Origin: Verticiella sediminum
GTDB lineage: Bacteria; Pseudomonadota; Gammaproteobacteria; Burkholderiales; Burkholderiaceae_B
Reading direction: 5' to 3'
Assembly: GCF_007558815.1 (NCBI RefSeq)
Contig: NZ_VLTJ01000011.1
Span: 124,001 to 188,000, forward strand
DNA: 64,000 nucleotides
The notes beneath the pieces are model-generated. The model saw nothing but the letters and a program-made list of their open reading frames with translations, did no database searches and was not told the origin of the DNA. The translations under genes and the position numbers were made by a program. This document shows, piece after piece, positions 48,042 to 57,210 of this stretch. The stretch's first letter is position 1. Each line of letters starts with the position of its first letter.

Positions 48042-49978
48042 GCACGCTGCCGAAACCGTCTGCCGGCGGACCCCTGCTGCGTGTGCAGGACCTCGCCGTG
48101 GAGATCCAGAGCGAGCGCGGCACCCAGCAGGCGGTGAAGTCGCTCGCCCTGGCGATCGAGCGCGGGCAGACCTTCGCCCTGGTCGGCGAATCGGGCTGCG
48201 GCAAGAGCATCACCGCGCTGGCCCTGCTGCGCCTGCTGCCGGACGCGGCCAGCATCGCCGGCGGGCGCGTCGAGCTGCTGGGCGAGGACATCTATCGGCT
48301 GCCGGAGGCGGACATGCGCCGGGTGCGCGGCGGGCGCATCGGCATCATCTTCCAGGAACCCTCGACCAGCCTGAACCCGGTGATGCGGGTCGGCGACCAG
48401 ATCCTGGAGACCTTGTACGCGCATACGCTGCTGCGCGGCGCCAAGGCCCGAGCCAAGGCCATCGACTGGCTGCGCCGCGTCGGCATCCCGGAGCCCGAAC
48501 GGCGCATCGACGACTATCCCTTCCAGCTCTCGGGCGGGCAGAAGCAGCGCGTGATGATCGCCATCGCGCTGGCCGCGGAGCCTGCGCTGCTCATCGCGGA
48601 CGAGCCGACCACCGCGCTGGACGTGACCATCCAGGCGCAGGTGCTCGATCTGCTCGCCGACCTGCAGCGCGAGCTGGGCATGGCGATCCTGCTCATCACG
48701 CACGACCTGGCGGTGGTGCGCAACGTCGCGCACCATGTCGCGCTGATGTATGGCGGCGAGATCGTCGAGACGGCTTCGGCCGAGTCCTTCTTTGCCAAGC
48801 CCCGCCATCCCTACGCGCGGCTGCTGTTCAATGCCATTCCGAGTTGGGAGAAGCGGGGCAGGCCGCTGTCCAGCGTGTCTTCGGCGCAGTTGTTCGCGAG
48901 TCTGCGCGGCACGCCGGGGCGCGCCGCGGCACCCGCCATGCCCTACACGGGGACGGCGGCGTCGGTGCCGGGCATGGCCGGCACCGGGCCCGGCGTGCTC
49001 GCCGTCGAGCGCGAGCCGCTGGGCGCGCAGGCGCGCGATCCTCACGCCATGGCCGCCGATCTGCTGGGCGCCGGGGCAGGCTCGGCCGCCCGTGGCGCGG
49101 CCGACGCGCCTGTCGCGCAAACCGAGGCCGACCGGGTCGGCGCGCCGGGTGCCGCAGCGCGGCCTGCCGGCGAGCCGGTGCTCAGCGTGCGCGATCTCGT
49201 CGTGCACTATCCGATCCGCAAGGGCGTGCTGCGCCGGCGCGTGGGCGAGGTGCGCGCCGTGGATGGCGTCAGCTTCGAGCTGGCGCCGGGACGCACGCTC
49301 GCCCTGCTGGGCGAATCGGGTTGCGGCAAGACCACCACCGGCAAGGCGTTGCTGCGCCTGCTCGACCGCAATGCCGACATCCGCGGCGCCGCAGAGCTGG
49401 CGGGCAGGCCGCTGCTCACCGCGCGTGGACGCGATCTGCAGGCGCTGCGCCGCGAGCTGCAGATCGTGTTCCAGGACCCGTTCGCTTCCCTGGACCCGCG
49501 CATGCGCATCGGCGATGTGCTGGACGAAGCCATGACCGCGCTCGGCCTGGGCGGGGCGCGCAGCGAACGCCAGGCGCGCGCGGCGGCGCTGCTCGAGCGC
49601 GTCGGCCTGCCCGCCGATGCCACGAGCCGCTTTCCGCACGAGTTCTCGGGCGGGCAGCGCCAGCGTGTCGCCATCGCCCGCGCGCTCGCGGCCTCGCCGC
49701 GCGTCCTCGTGCTGGATGAGCCCACCTCGGCGCTCGACGTCTCCGTGCAGGCGCAGATTCTCAACCTGCTGCGCGAGCTGCAGGCCGAACTCGGTATCGC
49801 CTATCTCTTCATCACGCACAACTTCGGCGTGGTCGAGTACATCGCCGACGACATCGCCATCATGGACGCCGGTCGCATCGTCGAGGCGGGGCCCGCCGAA
49901 GCGCTGCTCAAGTCGCCCGCGCATGCCGTCACCCAGCGCCTGCTCGCCGCCGTGCCCAGGCTGGGCGCGCTGGGGTAG
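48038..49978 (+). CDS. ABC transporter ATPase with two fused nucleotide-binding domains
   Basis: 646 residues. The first ABC domain has Walker A GESGCGKS at residues 50-57, [12 protein letters not shown] signature and Walker B with [12 protein letters not shown]. The second has Walker A GESGCGKT at 425-432, [12 protein letters not shown] and [12 protein letters not shown]. Both are catalytically complete. They are joined by an Ala/Gly/Pro-rich linker of about 100 residues (about 285-385). This fusion is as in YejF and replaces the separate DppD/DppF pair. Start ATG 48038 with GCAGGAGG upstream, overlapping the permease stop. Last gene of the four-gene operon. Confidence 0.95.
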   Translation: MSTLPKPSAGGPLLRVQDLAVEIQSERGTQQAVKSLALAIERGQTFALVGESGCGKSITALALLRLLPDAASIAGGRVELLGEDIYRLPEADMRRVRGGRIGIIFQEPSTSLNPVMRVGDQILETLYAHTLLRGAKARAKAIDWLRRVGIPEPERRIDDYPFQLSGGQKQRVMIAIALAAEPALLIADEPTTALDVTIQAQVLDLLADLQRELGMAILLITHDLAVVRNVAHHVALMYGGEIVETASAESFFAKPRHPYARLLFNAIPSWEKRGRPLSSVSSAQLFASLRGTPGRAAAPAMPYTGTAASVPGMAGTGPGVLAVEREPLGAQARDPHAMAADLLGAGAGSAARGAADAPVAQTEADRVGAPGAAARPAGEPVLSVRDLVVHYPIRKGVLRRRVGEVRAVDGVSFELAPGRTLALLGESGCGKTTTGKALLRLLDRNADIRGAAELAGRPLLTARGRDLQALRRELQIVFQDPFASLDPRMRIGDVLDEAMTALGLGGARSERQARAAALLERVGLPADATSRFPHEFSGGQRQRVAIARALAASPRVLVLDEPTSALDVSVQAQILNLLRELQAELGIAYLFITHNFGVVEYIADDIAIMDAGRIVEAGPAEALLKSPAHAVTQRLLAAVPRLGALG

Positions 49979-50091
49979 GGGCGGCCGGCACGCCCGGGCC
50001 GGATCGTTTATCATCCCCCCTTTGCCGCGCCGCGCGCGGCAGCCGGCGCCATGCCGGACGGGCGTTCCGGACGGGGCGCCCGTGCTCCCAG

Positions 50092-50181
<90 letters not shown>

Positions 50182-50210
50182 AACATCGCCATGGGCGCAC
50201 AAGTTGCCGG

Positions 50211-50359
50211 CTACTGCTGGCGCGGCTCGTTGTTGTTGACGAGCGCCTGGTAGGCGACGAGATCGAGCAAGGCCTCGGCCTCGACGACCGAACCGTCCTC
50301 CATCCGGACGATCCAGACGAACTGGTTGCGGTAGGGCGCTCCCGAGGTCGTGGTGGCGC
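50211..50359 (-). pseudogene. Remnant of a SnoaL/NTF2-like protein gene (C-terminal piece)
   Basis: On the minus strand the sequence reads TTTSGAPYRNQFVWIV followed by RMEDGSVVEAEALLDLVAYQ, then a stop at 50211. This is the last beta-hairpin of SnoaL-like/ketosteroid-isomerase-like folds. Only about 45 residues remain of an expected 120-150. Upstream the family similarity ends near 50345-50360, exactly where the antiporter gene ends. It has no start of its own. Suggests the antiporter segment replaced the rest of the gene. Confidence 0.55.
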
Positions 50360-52105
50360 TCAACGTGGAAGGTCGCGGTCCGAACTCTGGACGGCGGCGC
50401 GGGTCGCCGCATCCACTTGTCGGCGGGCCAGGGCAAGCCGCTTGCGCAATGCAACCTCGGCCGAGTCCAGTTCGGCGACAAGACTGCGCAGTGACTCGTC
50501 GTTGATGCGCTGGGCCTGCCTTTCGGCGTAAAGGGTGTCCCGTTCGACGTGCAGCGCCTTCAGCCGCAACTCCAGTTCCACCACGTAACGCTGGCGCCGC
50601 TGACGAACCACCTCGGGGGTTTCCGCTTGCGCTTCGGGGGTCGCGGCGGGCCTTGCGTCGTCGAGCAGGTCGATGCGCCTGCGGTACTCTTGCGTCAACA
50701 GACCCGCGGATTCTTGATACTGCGCGAGCCATTGCGAGTCGGCGGATTCCGCCTGCTGTTTGTCCAGCACCATGCTGGCAATCGCGGCCTTGCAGGCGGC
50801 CAGCCTGGCATCGCGTTCCTCTTTTGCCGAGGCGGGCTCGCCACTGGGCGGCATGCGTTGCAGCACCAGCGGCAGGCCGATGCTTCCGATCAAGAGCGTG
50901 AATAGGATGGTGCCGGTAGCCAGGAAGATCAGCAGGTCGCGGCCCGGAAAGGGGGCTCCGTTGTTGAGCAGCAGCGGGACCGAAAGGGCGCCGGCCAGGG
51001 TGACGGCGCCGCGAATTCCGGCCAGCGTGGTGGCCAGGGTCAGCAGCCGTGAGGGCCTCTCGACCATTTTGCCTTCCCGGTGTGCGCGCCAGAGACTGCT
51101 TTGCACGCCAACGGTGAGCCAGATCCAGCGTAGCAGCAGCAAGGCCAGGGAGATGGCCGCGGCATAGCTGGCGAGCAGCCACCACCGGTGACCGGCCTCA
51201 TGCAGCGTCATGCCGATGATGGAGGGCAGTTGCAGGCCCAGCAGCAGGAAGATGGCGCCGTTGAATGCCGCCTCCACCATGGTCCACGTGCCTTCCGTCT
51301 GCATGCGTTCCGCGACGAACCGGCTGCGGTTGAGATCGGCGAAATTGGTCGTGATGCCGGCGGCAACCGCGGCCAGGATACCCGAGACGCCAATCTGCTC
51401 GCCGACGATGTAGGCCGCAAACGGCAACAACACGAGCAGCAGCACCATCTGGGTGGCGGCCACGTCGCCCAGCCTGCGGGTCACGTGGTCGCGCGCCACG
51501 GCGAAGCCCCAGCCGATGAGGGCGCCCATGCCGAGCCCGCCCAGGGCCATCCACATGAAGTCCTTCGCCACTTCGGTCCAGGAGAACAGCCCCGTGAGCG
51601 TGGCCGCGACGGCGAACTTCAACGCCACCAGGCCCGATGCGTCATTGAGCAGCGATTCTCCTTCGAGCACGTGCATGGTCTGGGAAGGCATTCCCAGGTT
51701 GCGCGTGATTGCCGATACCGCCACGGCGTCGGTAGGCGACACCACCGCCGCGAGCGCGAATGCGACGGTCAGGGGCATTTCCGGAATCATCCAGTGAATG
51801 AGGTAGCCAAGGCCGATCACGGTGAACAGCACCAGACCGAGCGCCAGTTTCAGGATTGGCTTGTAGAGCGCAAAGAATTCGCGCTTTGGAATGCGCCAGC
51901 CATCGGCGAACAGCAGTGGTGGGATGAACAGCAGCAGGAACAGTTCAGGGTCAAAGGCGATATGCAGCCCTTCCTGGGGCCAGGATATTGCGGCACCCAG
52001 GCCTATCTGGATCAGAGGCAAGGGAACCGCCCGGATATAGCGGGCAACGATGCCGGTTAGCGCGCCGAGCATCAAGACCAGGAGCACAGTTTCAACGGTA
52101 TGCAT
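50360..52105 (-). CDS. CPA1-family Na+/H+ antiporter (NhaP type)
   Basis: 581 residues. About 12 membrane spans in the first 420 residues, then a hydrophilic, partly coiled-coil tail of about 150 residues. Exchanger motifs: FIPPLLFADGWRIPKREF, SPTDAVAV with Asp126, and ESLLNDASGLVALK with the ion-binding Asn154-Asp155 pair; IRGAVTLAGALSVP lies later. Base composition looks less GC-rich than the neighbours. ATG 52105 has only a weak GAGATC site. Single gene between two gene remnants near a tRNA, consistent with acquisition by transfer; pH or Na+ homeostasis is the likely role. Confidence 0.9.
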   Translation of the reverse strand: MHTVETVLLVLMLGALTGIVARYIRAVPLPLIQIGLGAAISWPQEGLHIAFDPELFLLLFIPPLLFADGWRIPKREFFALYKPILKLALGLVLFTVIGLGYLIHWMIPEMPLTVAFALAAVVSPTDAVAVSAITRNLGMPSQTMHVLEGESLLNDASGLVALKFAVAATLTGLFSWTEVAKDFMWMALGGLGMGALIGWGFAVARDHVTRRLGDVAATQMVLLLVLLPFAAYIVGEQIGVSGILAAVAAGITTNFADLNRSRFVAERMQTEGTWTMVEAAFNGAIFLLLGLQLPSIIGMTLHEAGHRWWLLASYAAAISLALLLLRWIWLTVGVQSSLWRAHREGKMVERPSRLLTLATTLAGIRGAVTLAGALSVPLLLNNGAPFPGRDLLIFLATGTILFTLLIGSIGLPLVLQRMPPSGEPASAKEERDARLAACKAAIASMVLDKQQAESADSQWLAQYQESAGLLTQEYRRRIDLLDDARPAATPEAQAETPEVVRQRRQRYVVELELRLKALHVERDTLYAERQAQRINDESLRSLVAELDSAEVALRKRLALARRQVDAATRAAVQSSDRDLPR

Positions 52106-52141
52106 ACGAAGATCTCAAATACAGTGGGCTCTCCCGACCAG

Positions 52142-52240
52142 AGCGTGCCAGGCCCATACCGTCCAATGCTGCCTGGAGCACGAGATAGGTGTTGTTGAAT
52201 ACCGCCCGGCCATTTACGCTCACTTCGATCGTCTGCCGAT
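52142..52240 (-). pseudogene. Remnant of a LysR-family regulator gene
   Basis: On the minus strand a frame reads TIEVSVNGRAVFNNTYLVLQ then AALDGMGLA, which matches the late effector-domain segment of LysR proteins. About 33 residues are recognisable, with no start, no winged helix and loss of similarity on both sides. The piece lies just upstream of the antiporter gene. Short, so a chance match is possible. Confidence 0.4.
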
Positions 52241-52243
52241 ACG

Positions 52244-52550
52244 CGCGTACAGCCGCAGCGGCCGGATCCGGTGGCCAAGGCTATCAGCCCCGATGACGCA
52301 CTGGGCTCACGCGTGGCGCCCCTGGGTCTGTGGTTCTATCGGGGCCGCAGTCTGCCGGAGAAATACCACGGCGGCGCTTTCGTCAGCAATCACGGCAGTT
52401 GGGACCGCAACCCTTTGAGCGGCTACGACGTGGTCTTCGTGCGTTTCAGGGACGGCAAGCCCGAGGGCGGGTCGGAGCCGACATGGATCACGCAGCAGAG
52501 TTCGGTATGTCGCCGCCGTTCAGTCTTGTTTTACGCTCAGGAGCATTCCG
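52244..52550 (+). pseudogene. Remnant of a PQQ-type (L-sorbosone-like) dehydrogenase gene
   Basis: A plus-strand frame reads PDPVAKAISPDDALGSRVAP then LGLWFYRGRSLPEKYHGGAF and VSNHGSWDRNPLSGYDVVFV, the C-terminal beta-propeller segment of sorbosone dehydrogenase-family proteins. About 80 of more than 400 residues are present. The GTG at 52271 is internal to the domain and there is no signal peptide. The frame runs on to 52561 with unrelated residues. In related genomes such genes may precede DoxX genes; here only DoxX is intact. Confidence 0.6.
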
Positions 52551-52943
52551 ATGAACGATGAAGCCTTGCTTGTTGCCCGTCTCTTTCTGGGCATTCCTTT
52601 CATCCTGTGGGGCGTGATGAAGCTGCGTGGTGGTGAGGCCAAGCTCGAGCCCATGCTTACGGGCCTGGGCATACCGGACGCCAAGCTACTGGCGTATCTC
52701 GTTGGTCTTTGCGAATTCATCGGCGGCGTGGGGGTCACCATTGGCTATCCGGTGCGAACGGTGGGTATCCTGCTGGGTCTGTGGTGCCTGGTCGCCGGTT
52801 ACGCGGCCCACAGAAAGGACATCAGTCAACTGCTGACGCATGTGGCAATGGCCGGCGGCTTCTTCCTGTTGGCCGCTGTCGGCGCAGGCTCGATTGCGCT
52901 GTTTGGCGGTGCACCAACGGGACGGTTCGCCTATCTACCGTAG
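52551..52943 (+). CDS. DoxX-family membrane protein
   Basis: 130 residues with four membrane spans (about 5-20, 45-65, 70-88, 98-118). The N-terminal LLVARLFLGIPFILWGVMKL and the GLCEFIGGVGVTIGYPVRTVGILLGLWCL segments are typical of DoxX/MauD-type small membrane proteins linked to quinone or thiosulfate redox in some archaea and bacteria. Start ATG 52551 with CAGGAGC upstream. Just behind the dehydrogenase remnant, so it may have lost its functional partner. Confidence 0.85.
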   Translation: MNDEALLVARLFLGIPFILWGVMKLRGGEAKLEPMLTGLGIPDAKLLAYLVGLCEFIGGVGVTIGYPVRTVGILLGLWCLVAGYAAHRKDISQLLTHVAMAGGFFLLAAVGAGSIALFGGAPTGRFAYLP

Positions 52944-53079
52944 CTACTCCTCAAGACGCGACGAGGTTTGTACTCCCCGCAACGACCAGCGTTTGCTCAC
53001 TTGCGCCTCTGCGACGGCGGGGCGCAATGCAGCCAATGATTCCTGTGCTTGCGACAGAAGGCCCGGTACCGCCTCGGCG

Positions 53080-53730
53080 TCAGAGCCCGCCCAGTGCATT
53101 CACGGTGAACGCCAGCACGCCCATGTTGAAGACGAAGCCCACCATCGTGTGGCCCAGTGCGACCTTGCGCACGTGTGCGTCGCGGATGGCGATGTCGGAC
53201 GTCTGGAACGTCATGCCCAGGGTGAAGCTGAAGTACACGAAATCCCAATAGTCGGGCGTGTCCCGGCCGGGCACGTCGATGCCGCCGCGGTCGCCCTGGT
53301 CGTTCGGCGAGTAGTACAGATGGGCGTAGTGCAGGGCAAAGACGATATTCGCGAACAGCCATGCGAGGGCCAGGGTGCAGACGATCAGCGCCAGGCCCTG
53401 CCAGTGCGGCGCGGCCTTGCTGGCGATGAGCGTGCCGATCGCGATCAGGATCACGATCGAGATCACGGCGGTGACGGTGAGCATGACCACGCGGTTGGCG
53501 TCGTTCAGCGAAGCATGGCGGCGCATGGTGGCGGCATCGTCGTTCAGCAGCGGCAGGGTGGAGCCCAGGAACACGGTGGCGGCCACGTCGAATCCGATCA
53601 GCAGGGCGACGCGCGCGTCGTCGTGGTACGAGGCCGAGACGATCGAGGCCATAACGAAAACCAGCCCGAAGAGCAGGAAGCGGGGCGGGGCGACATGGCG
53701 CCCGAGCAGCGACAGGAAGCGGGCAGGCAT
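53080..53730 (-). CDS. DUF1345 membrane protein
   Basis: 216 residues with five to six membrane spans. The late motif IDVPGRDTPDYWDFVYFSFTLGMTFQTSDIAI is diagnostic of DUF1345; earlier RRHASLNDANRVVMLTV is also typical. Start ATG 53730 (MPARFLSLLGRH) with GAGGAAAG about 10 bp upstream; ATG 53775 would overlap the promoter region of the kinase. Divergent from the sensor kinase gene. Function unknown; the final spans resemble a potassium-channel pore loop, but this is only suggestive. Confidence 0.88.
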   Translation of the reverse strand: MPARFLSLLGRHVAPPRFLLFGLVFVMASIVSASYHDDARVALLIGFDVAATVFLGSTLPLLNDDAATMRRHASLNDANRVVMLTVTAVISIVILIAIGTLIASKAAPHWQGLALIVCTLALAWLFANIVFALHYAHLYYSPNDQGDRGGIDVPGRDTPDYWDFVYFSFTLGMTFQTSDIAIRDAHVRKVALGHTMVGFVFNMGVLAFTVNALGGL

Positions 53731-53858
53731 GGATGGCGGCTTTCCTCGATGGTACGGGCGGACGGGGTCGCGCAACGCGACGAGCGCGCCTGCGCGGAAA
53801 TGACAGCGTGCCTCGCGATAAGATAGCCGTTCCCGCTGCTTCGACCCAAGCCCCGCGC

Positions 53859-56489
53859 ATGTCTTCCACCTTCCTGTTGTCGCCGGCCTCGCCCAGCCTC
53901 ACCGGCCGCGAGATTGCGCTGCACGACTGGTCTGCCACGTCGCTTGGGCCGATCGAGCAATGGCCTGCCGCGCTGCGCTCCACGTTGTCGCTCGTGCTGG
54001 CGTGCCCGATGCCCATGTTTCTCGCCTGGGGTCCCGAGCTGTTGTTCTTCTACAACGACGCCTATCGGCCGATGCTCGGCTTTCGCCTGCCCACGGCGCT
54101 GGGCCGGCCGTTCCGCAAGGTGTGGGCGAGCATCTGGTCCGGCATCGAGCCGTTGGTGAGCGCCACGCTGGCGGGCAATGCCCAGACCGCCACCGACATG
54201 TTCCTGGACCTCTCGCGCCAGGGCGTGCCGGAGGAGAGTTGGTGGACGTTCTCCTATTCGCCCGCCTACGACGATGACGGGCGTATCGCCGGCCTGCTGT
54301 GCGTGACCGGGGAGACGACGGCGCGGGTCATCGCCGAGCGCGAGCGCGTGGCAGCCCACGAACGGCTCGAAATGGCCTTGTCCGCGGGCGACAGCATCGG
54401 CATCTGGGACCTGGACGTGACCAGCGGCTTGGTGACCTCGGACGCGCGTTTCGCCTCGCTGTACGGCGTGGCGCCGGAACTGGCGGCGCGGGGCGCGCCG
54501 CTCGAGGCGTTCTTCGCAGGCATCCACCCCAAGGACCTGCCCCGGGTGCGCAAGGAGGTCGAGGCCACCATCCATGACGGCGTGCCCTTCGTGTCGGAGT
54601 ACCGGCTGCCGCAGCCCGACGGGTCGGTGCGCTGGGTATCGGCCCAGGGGCGCGGCATCTTCGACGCCCACGGGCGCTGCCTGCGCTTTCCCGGCGTGAG
54701 CTTCGACATCACCGCCCGTGTGCTCGCCGTCAATGCGCTGATCGGGGCGAAGGAAGAGCGCGACTTCGTCATCAATCTCGTGAAGCGCCAGCGTGCGCTG
54801 AACGACGCCGAGACGATCATCCGGCTCACGTCCGAGGAGCTGGGACGGCGGCTGCGAGCGCACCGGGTCGGCTTCTATCGGCGCATCGGCAAGGATCTGC
54901 TGCGCCACGGGGCGAACTGGACGGACGGTTCGCTGCCGCCGCTCACCGGTCTGTCGCCGCTCAGCGCATTCGGCAAGCGCGCCGAGCTTCTGCGCGGGCA
55001 AGGCATCTCGCTGGTCTTCGGCGACAGCCGCTACGACTATGACGGCGACCTGCGGCCGTTCGCCGATTCCGGTGTGCTCGCCGGGATCTGCGTGCCGCTG
55101 ATGAACGAAGGCCATTGGGAAGCCGGCATCTTCCTGCATCACGCCGAGGTCCGTCATTGGACGGCGCAGGAAGTCTCGCTCACCAAGGAAGTGGTCGAGG
55201 CCACCTGGGTGGCGGTCGAGCGTGCCGAGGCGCTGTTGCGGCTGAGCCAGCGCGTCGACCAGCAGAGCGCCGCCCTGGCCGAGGCCAGCCACGAGATCGC
55301 CGAGGAGGCGAACCGGCGAGCGCAGGCCGAAAGCCAGCTACGCCAGTTGCAGAAGATGGACGCAGTCGGCCAGTTGACCGGCGGCATCGCGCACGACTTC
55401 AACAACATGCTGGCCGTCATCATGGGCGGCATCAATCTCGCGCGTCGCCGACTGGCGCGCAGCGACGGCAGTGCCGAACGCTTCCTCGACAGCGCCATGG
55501 AGGGCGCCGAGCGGGCCGCGACCCTGACCCAGCGGCTGCTCGCCTTCGCGCGCCAGCAGCCGCTCTCGCCCGAAGCGGTCGACGCCAACCGGTTGCTGGG
55601 AACGCTGGAGGACCTGCTCAAGCGTTCGCTGGGCGAGCAGGTGGCGCTGGAGATCGTGCTCGGCGCGGGCCTGTGGAAGGCCAAGGCCGACCGCAACCAG
55701 CTCGAGAACGTGGTGGTCAATCTGGCGGTGAACGCGCGCGACGCCATGCCCGAGGGCGGCAAGCTCACCATCGAGACCTGCAACTCGCACGTCGACGAGG
55801 CGTATGCGCGCGCGGCGCAGATCGTGGCCGGGCAATACGTTCAGATCGCCGTGACGGACACGGGGGTGGGCATGCCGCCGGAGGTGCTGGCCAGGGCGTT
55901 CGAGCCCTTCTTCACCACCAAGCCGGCCGGCAAGGGCACGGGCCTGGGCCTGTCCCAGGTGTTCGGTTTCGCGCGGCAGTCGGGCGGGCATGTCCGGGTG
56001 TATTCCGAACCGGGCCACGGCACGACGTTCCGCCTGTACCTGCCGCGCTTCTGGGGCGAGGAGCCCGCGTCGCCGCGCGTGGCGGCGGGGCCGGCCAGAG
56101 GCGGTACGCCGGACGAGATCGTCATGGTCGTCGAGGACGAGGAGAGCCTGCGCATGCATTCTGTCGAGGTGCTGCGCGACCTTGGCTATACCGTCGTGCA
56201 TGCCGCCAACGGGCCCGAGGCACTGGCCAGGATCGCCGCCGGCCAGCACATCACGCTGCTGTTCACCGACGTCGTCATGCCCGAGATGACCGGGCGGGTG
56301 CTGGCCGACCGCGCCCGCCGGTTCCTGCCGGATCTCAGAGTCGTCTATACCACGGGCTACACCCGCAATGCGGTGGTGCACAACGGCGTGATCGACCCCG
56401 GCACGCACTTTCTGCCCAAGCCGTTCGGCGTCGAGCAGTTGGCGGCCAAGCTGCGCGAAGCGCTGGACGAGGACGATCCCGCTCAGTAA
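53859..56489 (+). CDS. Hybrid sensor histidine kinase / response regulator
   Basis: 876 residues, no membrane span, so a cytoplasmic sensor. Order: PAS-type domain (about 20-155), second PAS with PAC (about 165-285), GAF domain (about 305-455), histidine kinase with phospho-acceptor His512 in GGIAHDFNNML, ATPase with the N box NLAVNARDAMPEGG, G1 DTGVGMPP and GKGTGLGLSQVFGFARQSGG, then a C-terminal receiver with phospho-acceptor Asp804 in FTDVVMPEMTG. The kinase core is the HWE-like/HisKA type common in PAS-GAF hybrid kinases. No output domain, so it needs a separate partner; no response regulator gene is adjacent. Start ATG 53859 is preferred over upstream in-frame starts; ribosome binding site weak. 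Confidence 0.9.
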   Translation: MSSTFLLSPASPSLTGREIALHDWSATSLGPIEQWPAALRSTLSLVLACPMPMFLAWGPELLFFYNDAYRPMLGFRLPTALGRPFRKVWASIWSGIEPLVSATLAGNAQTATDMFLDLSRQGVPEESWWTFSYSPAYDDDGRIAGLLCVTGETTARVIAERERVAAHERLEMALSAGDSIGIWDLDVTSGLVTSDARFASLYGVAPELAARGAPLEAFFAGIHPKDLPRVRKEVEATIHDGVPFVSEYRLPQPDGSVRWVSAQGRGIFDAHGRCLRFPGVSFDITARVLAVNALIGAKEERDFVINLVKRQRALNDAETIIRLTSEELGRRLRAHRVGFYRRIGKDLLRHGANWTDGSLPPLTGLSPLSAFGKRAELLRGQGISLVFGDSRYDYDGDLRPFADSGVLAGICVPLMNEGHWEAGIFLHHAEVRHWTAQEVSLTKEVVEATWVAVERAEALLRLSQRVDQQSAALAEASHEIAEEANRRAQAESQLRQLQKMDAVGQLTGGIAHDFNNMLAVIMGGINLARRRLARSDGSAERFLDSAMEGAERAATLTQRLLAFARQQPLSPEAVDANRLLGTLEDLLKRSLGEQVALEIVLGAGLWKAKADRNQLENVVVNLAVNARDAMPEGGKLTIETCNSHVDEAYARAAQIVAGQYVQIAVTDTGVGMPPEVLARAFEPFFTTKPAGKGTGLGLSQVFGFARQSGGHVRVYSEPGHGTTFRLYLPRFWGEEPASPRVAAGPARGGTPDEIVMVVEDEESLRMHSVEVLRDLGYTVVHAANGPEALARIAAGQHITLLFTDVVMPEMTGRVLADRARRFLPDLRVVYTTGYTRNAVVHNGVIDPGTHFLPKPFGVEQLAAKLREALDEDDPAQ

Positions 56490-56634
56490 CGCCATGGCTC
56501 CCGAGGCGGCCGTCCTCAGGGGTGGACCAGGCGCGAGCCTACGCCGATACGGTTCAGCAGGTTGATGAGCGCGACCGGGCCGCGATCGCCGCCTACGTGG
56601 CGTGGGCGCAGCGCTGAGCCAGGGCCGCGGCGCC

Positions 56635-57048
56635 TCAGTTCAACTGGCTGGGCGGCACACCGTAGCGCCGCCGGAAGGCCGTGGCGAAGTTCGTGGCGTG
56701 GCGATAGCCCACGGCGTGCGCGGCCTGCTGCACTGTCCAGCCGCGCGTCAGTTGCTCGCGCGCCAGTGCCAGCCGGCACTCGCGCAGCCAGGCGAACACC
56801 GAACAATCGTAGGCGGCGTGGAACTTCGCGCGCAGCGTGCTCTGGCTCATGCACGCCAGGCTGGCGAGGTCCTGCAGACGGTAGGCTTCGCCGGGCGCTT
56901 CGGTGATGCGCTGGCGCACACGCTCCAGCAGGCGGAAGTCGCGTCCGGTCAAGGTGACGCGTTCGCCGCCGGCGCTGCCGGCGGGTGCGGTAGCGGCGCT
57001 GGCGTCGGCAAGTTCTGAATAGCGGGAATCGGGGTCTGCGCGTAGCAT
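56635..57048 (-). CDS. Short AraC-family protein (DNA-binding domain only)
   Basis: 137 residues, about half the usual 300. The C-terminal 100 residues are an AraC double helix-turn-helix with LQDLASLACMSQSTLRAKFHAAYDCSVFAWLRE and HAVGYRHATNFATAFRRRYGVPPSQ. This resembles siderophore/heme regulators such as PchR and AlcR. No ligand-binding domain remains, and translating back to 57192 gives no family match and runs through the Fur-like box. Start ATG 57048 (MLRADPDSRY) is tentative. It follows the iac genes on the same strand but is more likely an iron-controlled remnant or minimal regulator than an iac regulator. Confidence 0.65.
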   Translation of the reverse strand: MLRADPDSRYSELADASAATAPAGSAGGERVTLTGRDFRLLERVRQRITEAPGEAYRLQDLASLACMSQSTLRAKFHAAYDCSVFAWLRECRLALAREQLTRGWTVQQAAHAVGYRHATNFATAFRRRYGVPPSQLN

Positions 57049-57143
57049 CGGCGGCCTGTGCCCCCGCGACTCGCGCCGTCCGAGCGCCTCCAGTCGGTGG
57101 CGCAGGCGGCTGCGGCAACAGGGACCTGCGTGGTTAACGATGT

Positions 57144-57168
57144 GAGAATAGCATGGATTCTCATTATC
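57144..57168 (-). promoter_or_regulatory. Fur-box-like palindrome upstream of the short AraC gene
   Basis: GAGAAT (57144-57149), 7 bp, ATTCTC (57157-57162), then ATTATC. On the minus strand it reads GATAATGAGAAT, the first two hexamers of a Fur box, followed by imperfect CCATGCT. About 13 of 19 positions match GATAATGATAATCATTATC. It lies about 100 bp before the ATG at 57048. Confidence 0.5.
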
Positions 57169-57210
57169 GTTGACCTCTTGGCTACCGGCCAAGGAACGGG
57201 TCGACCGCCG

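Noticed and set aside
56490-56634. Possible small coding remnant between the sensor kinase and the short AraC gene
   Set aside because: Plus-strand (ARAYADTVQQVDERDRAAIA) and minus-strand (ALINLLNRIGVGSRLVHP) frames look protein-like but are too short to match a family and have no start site.
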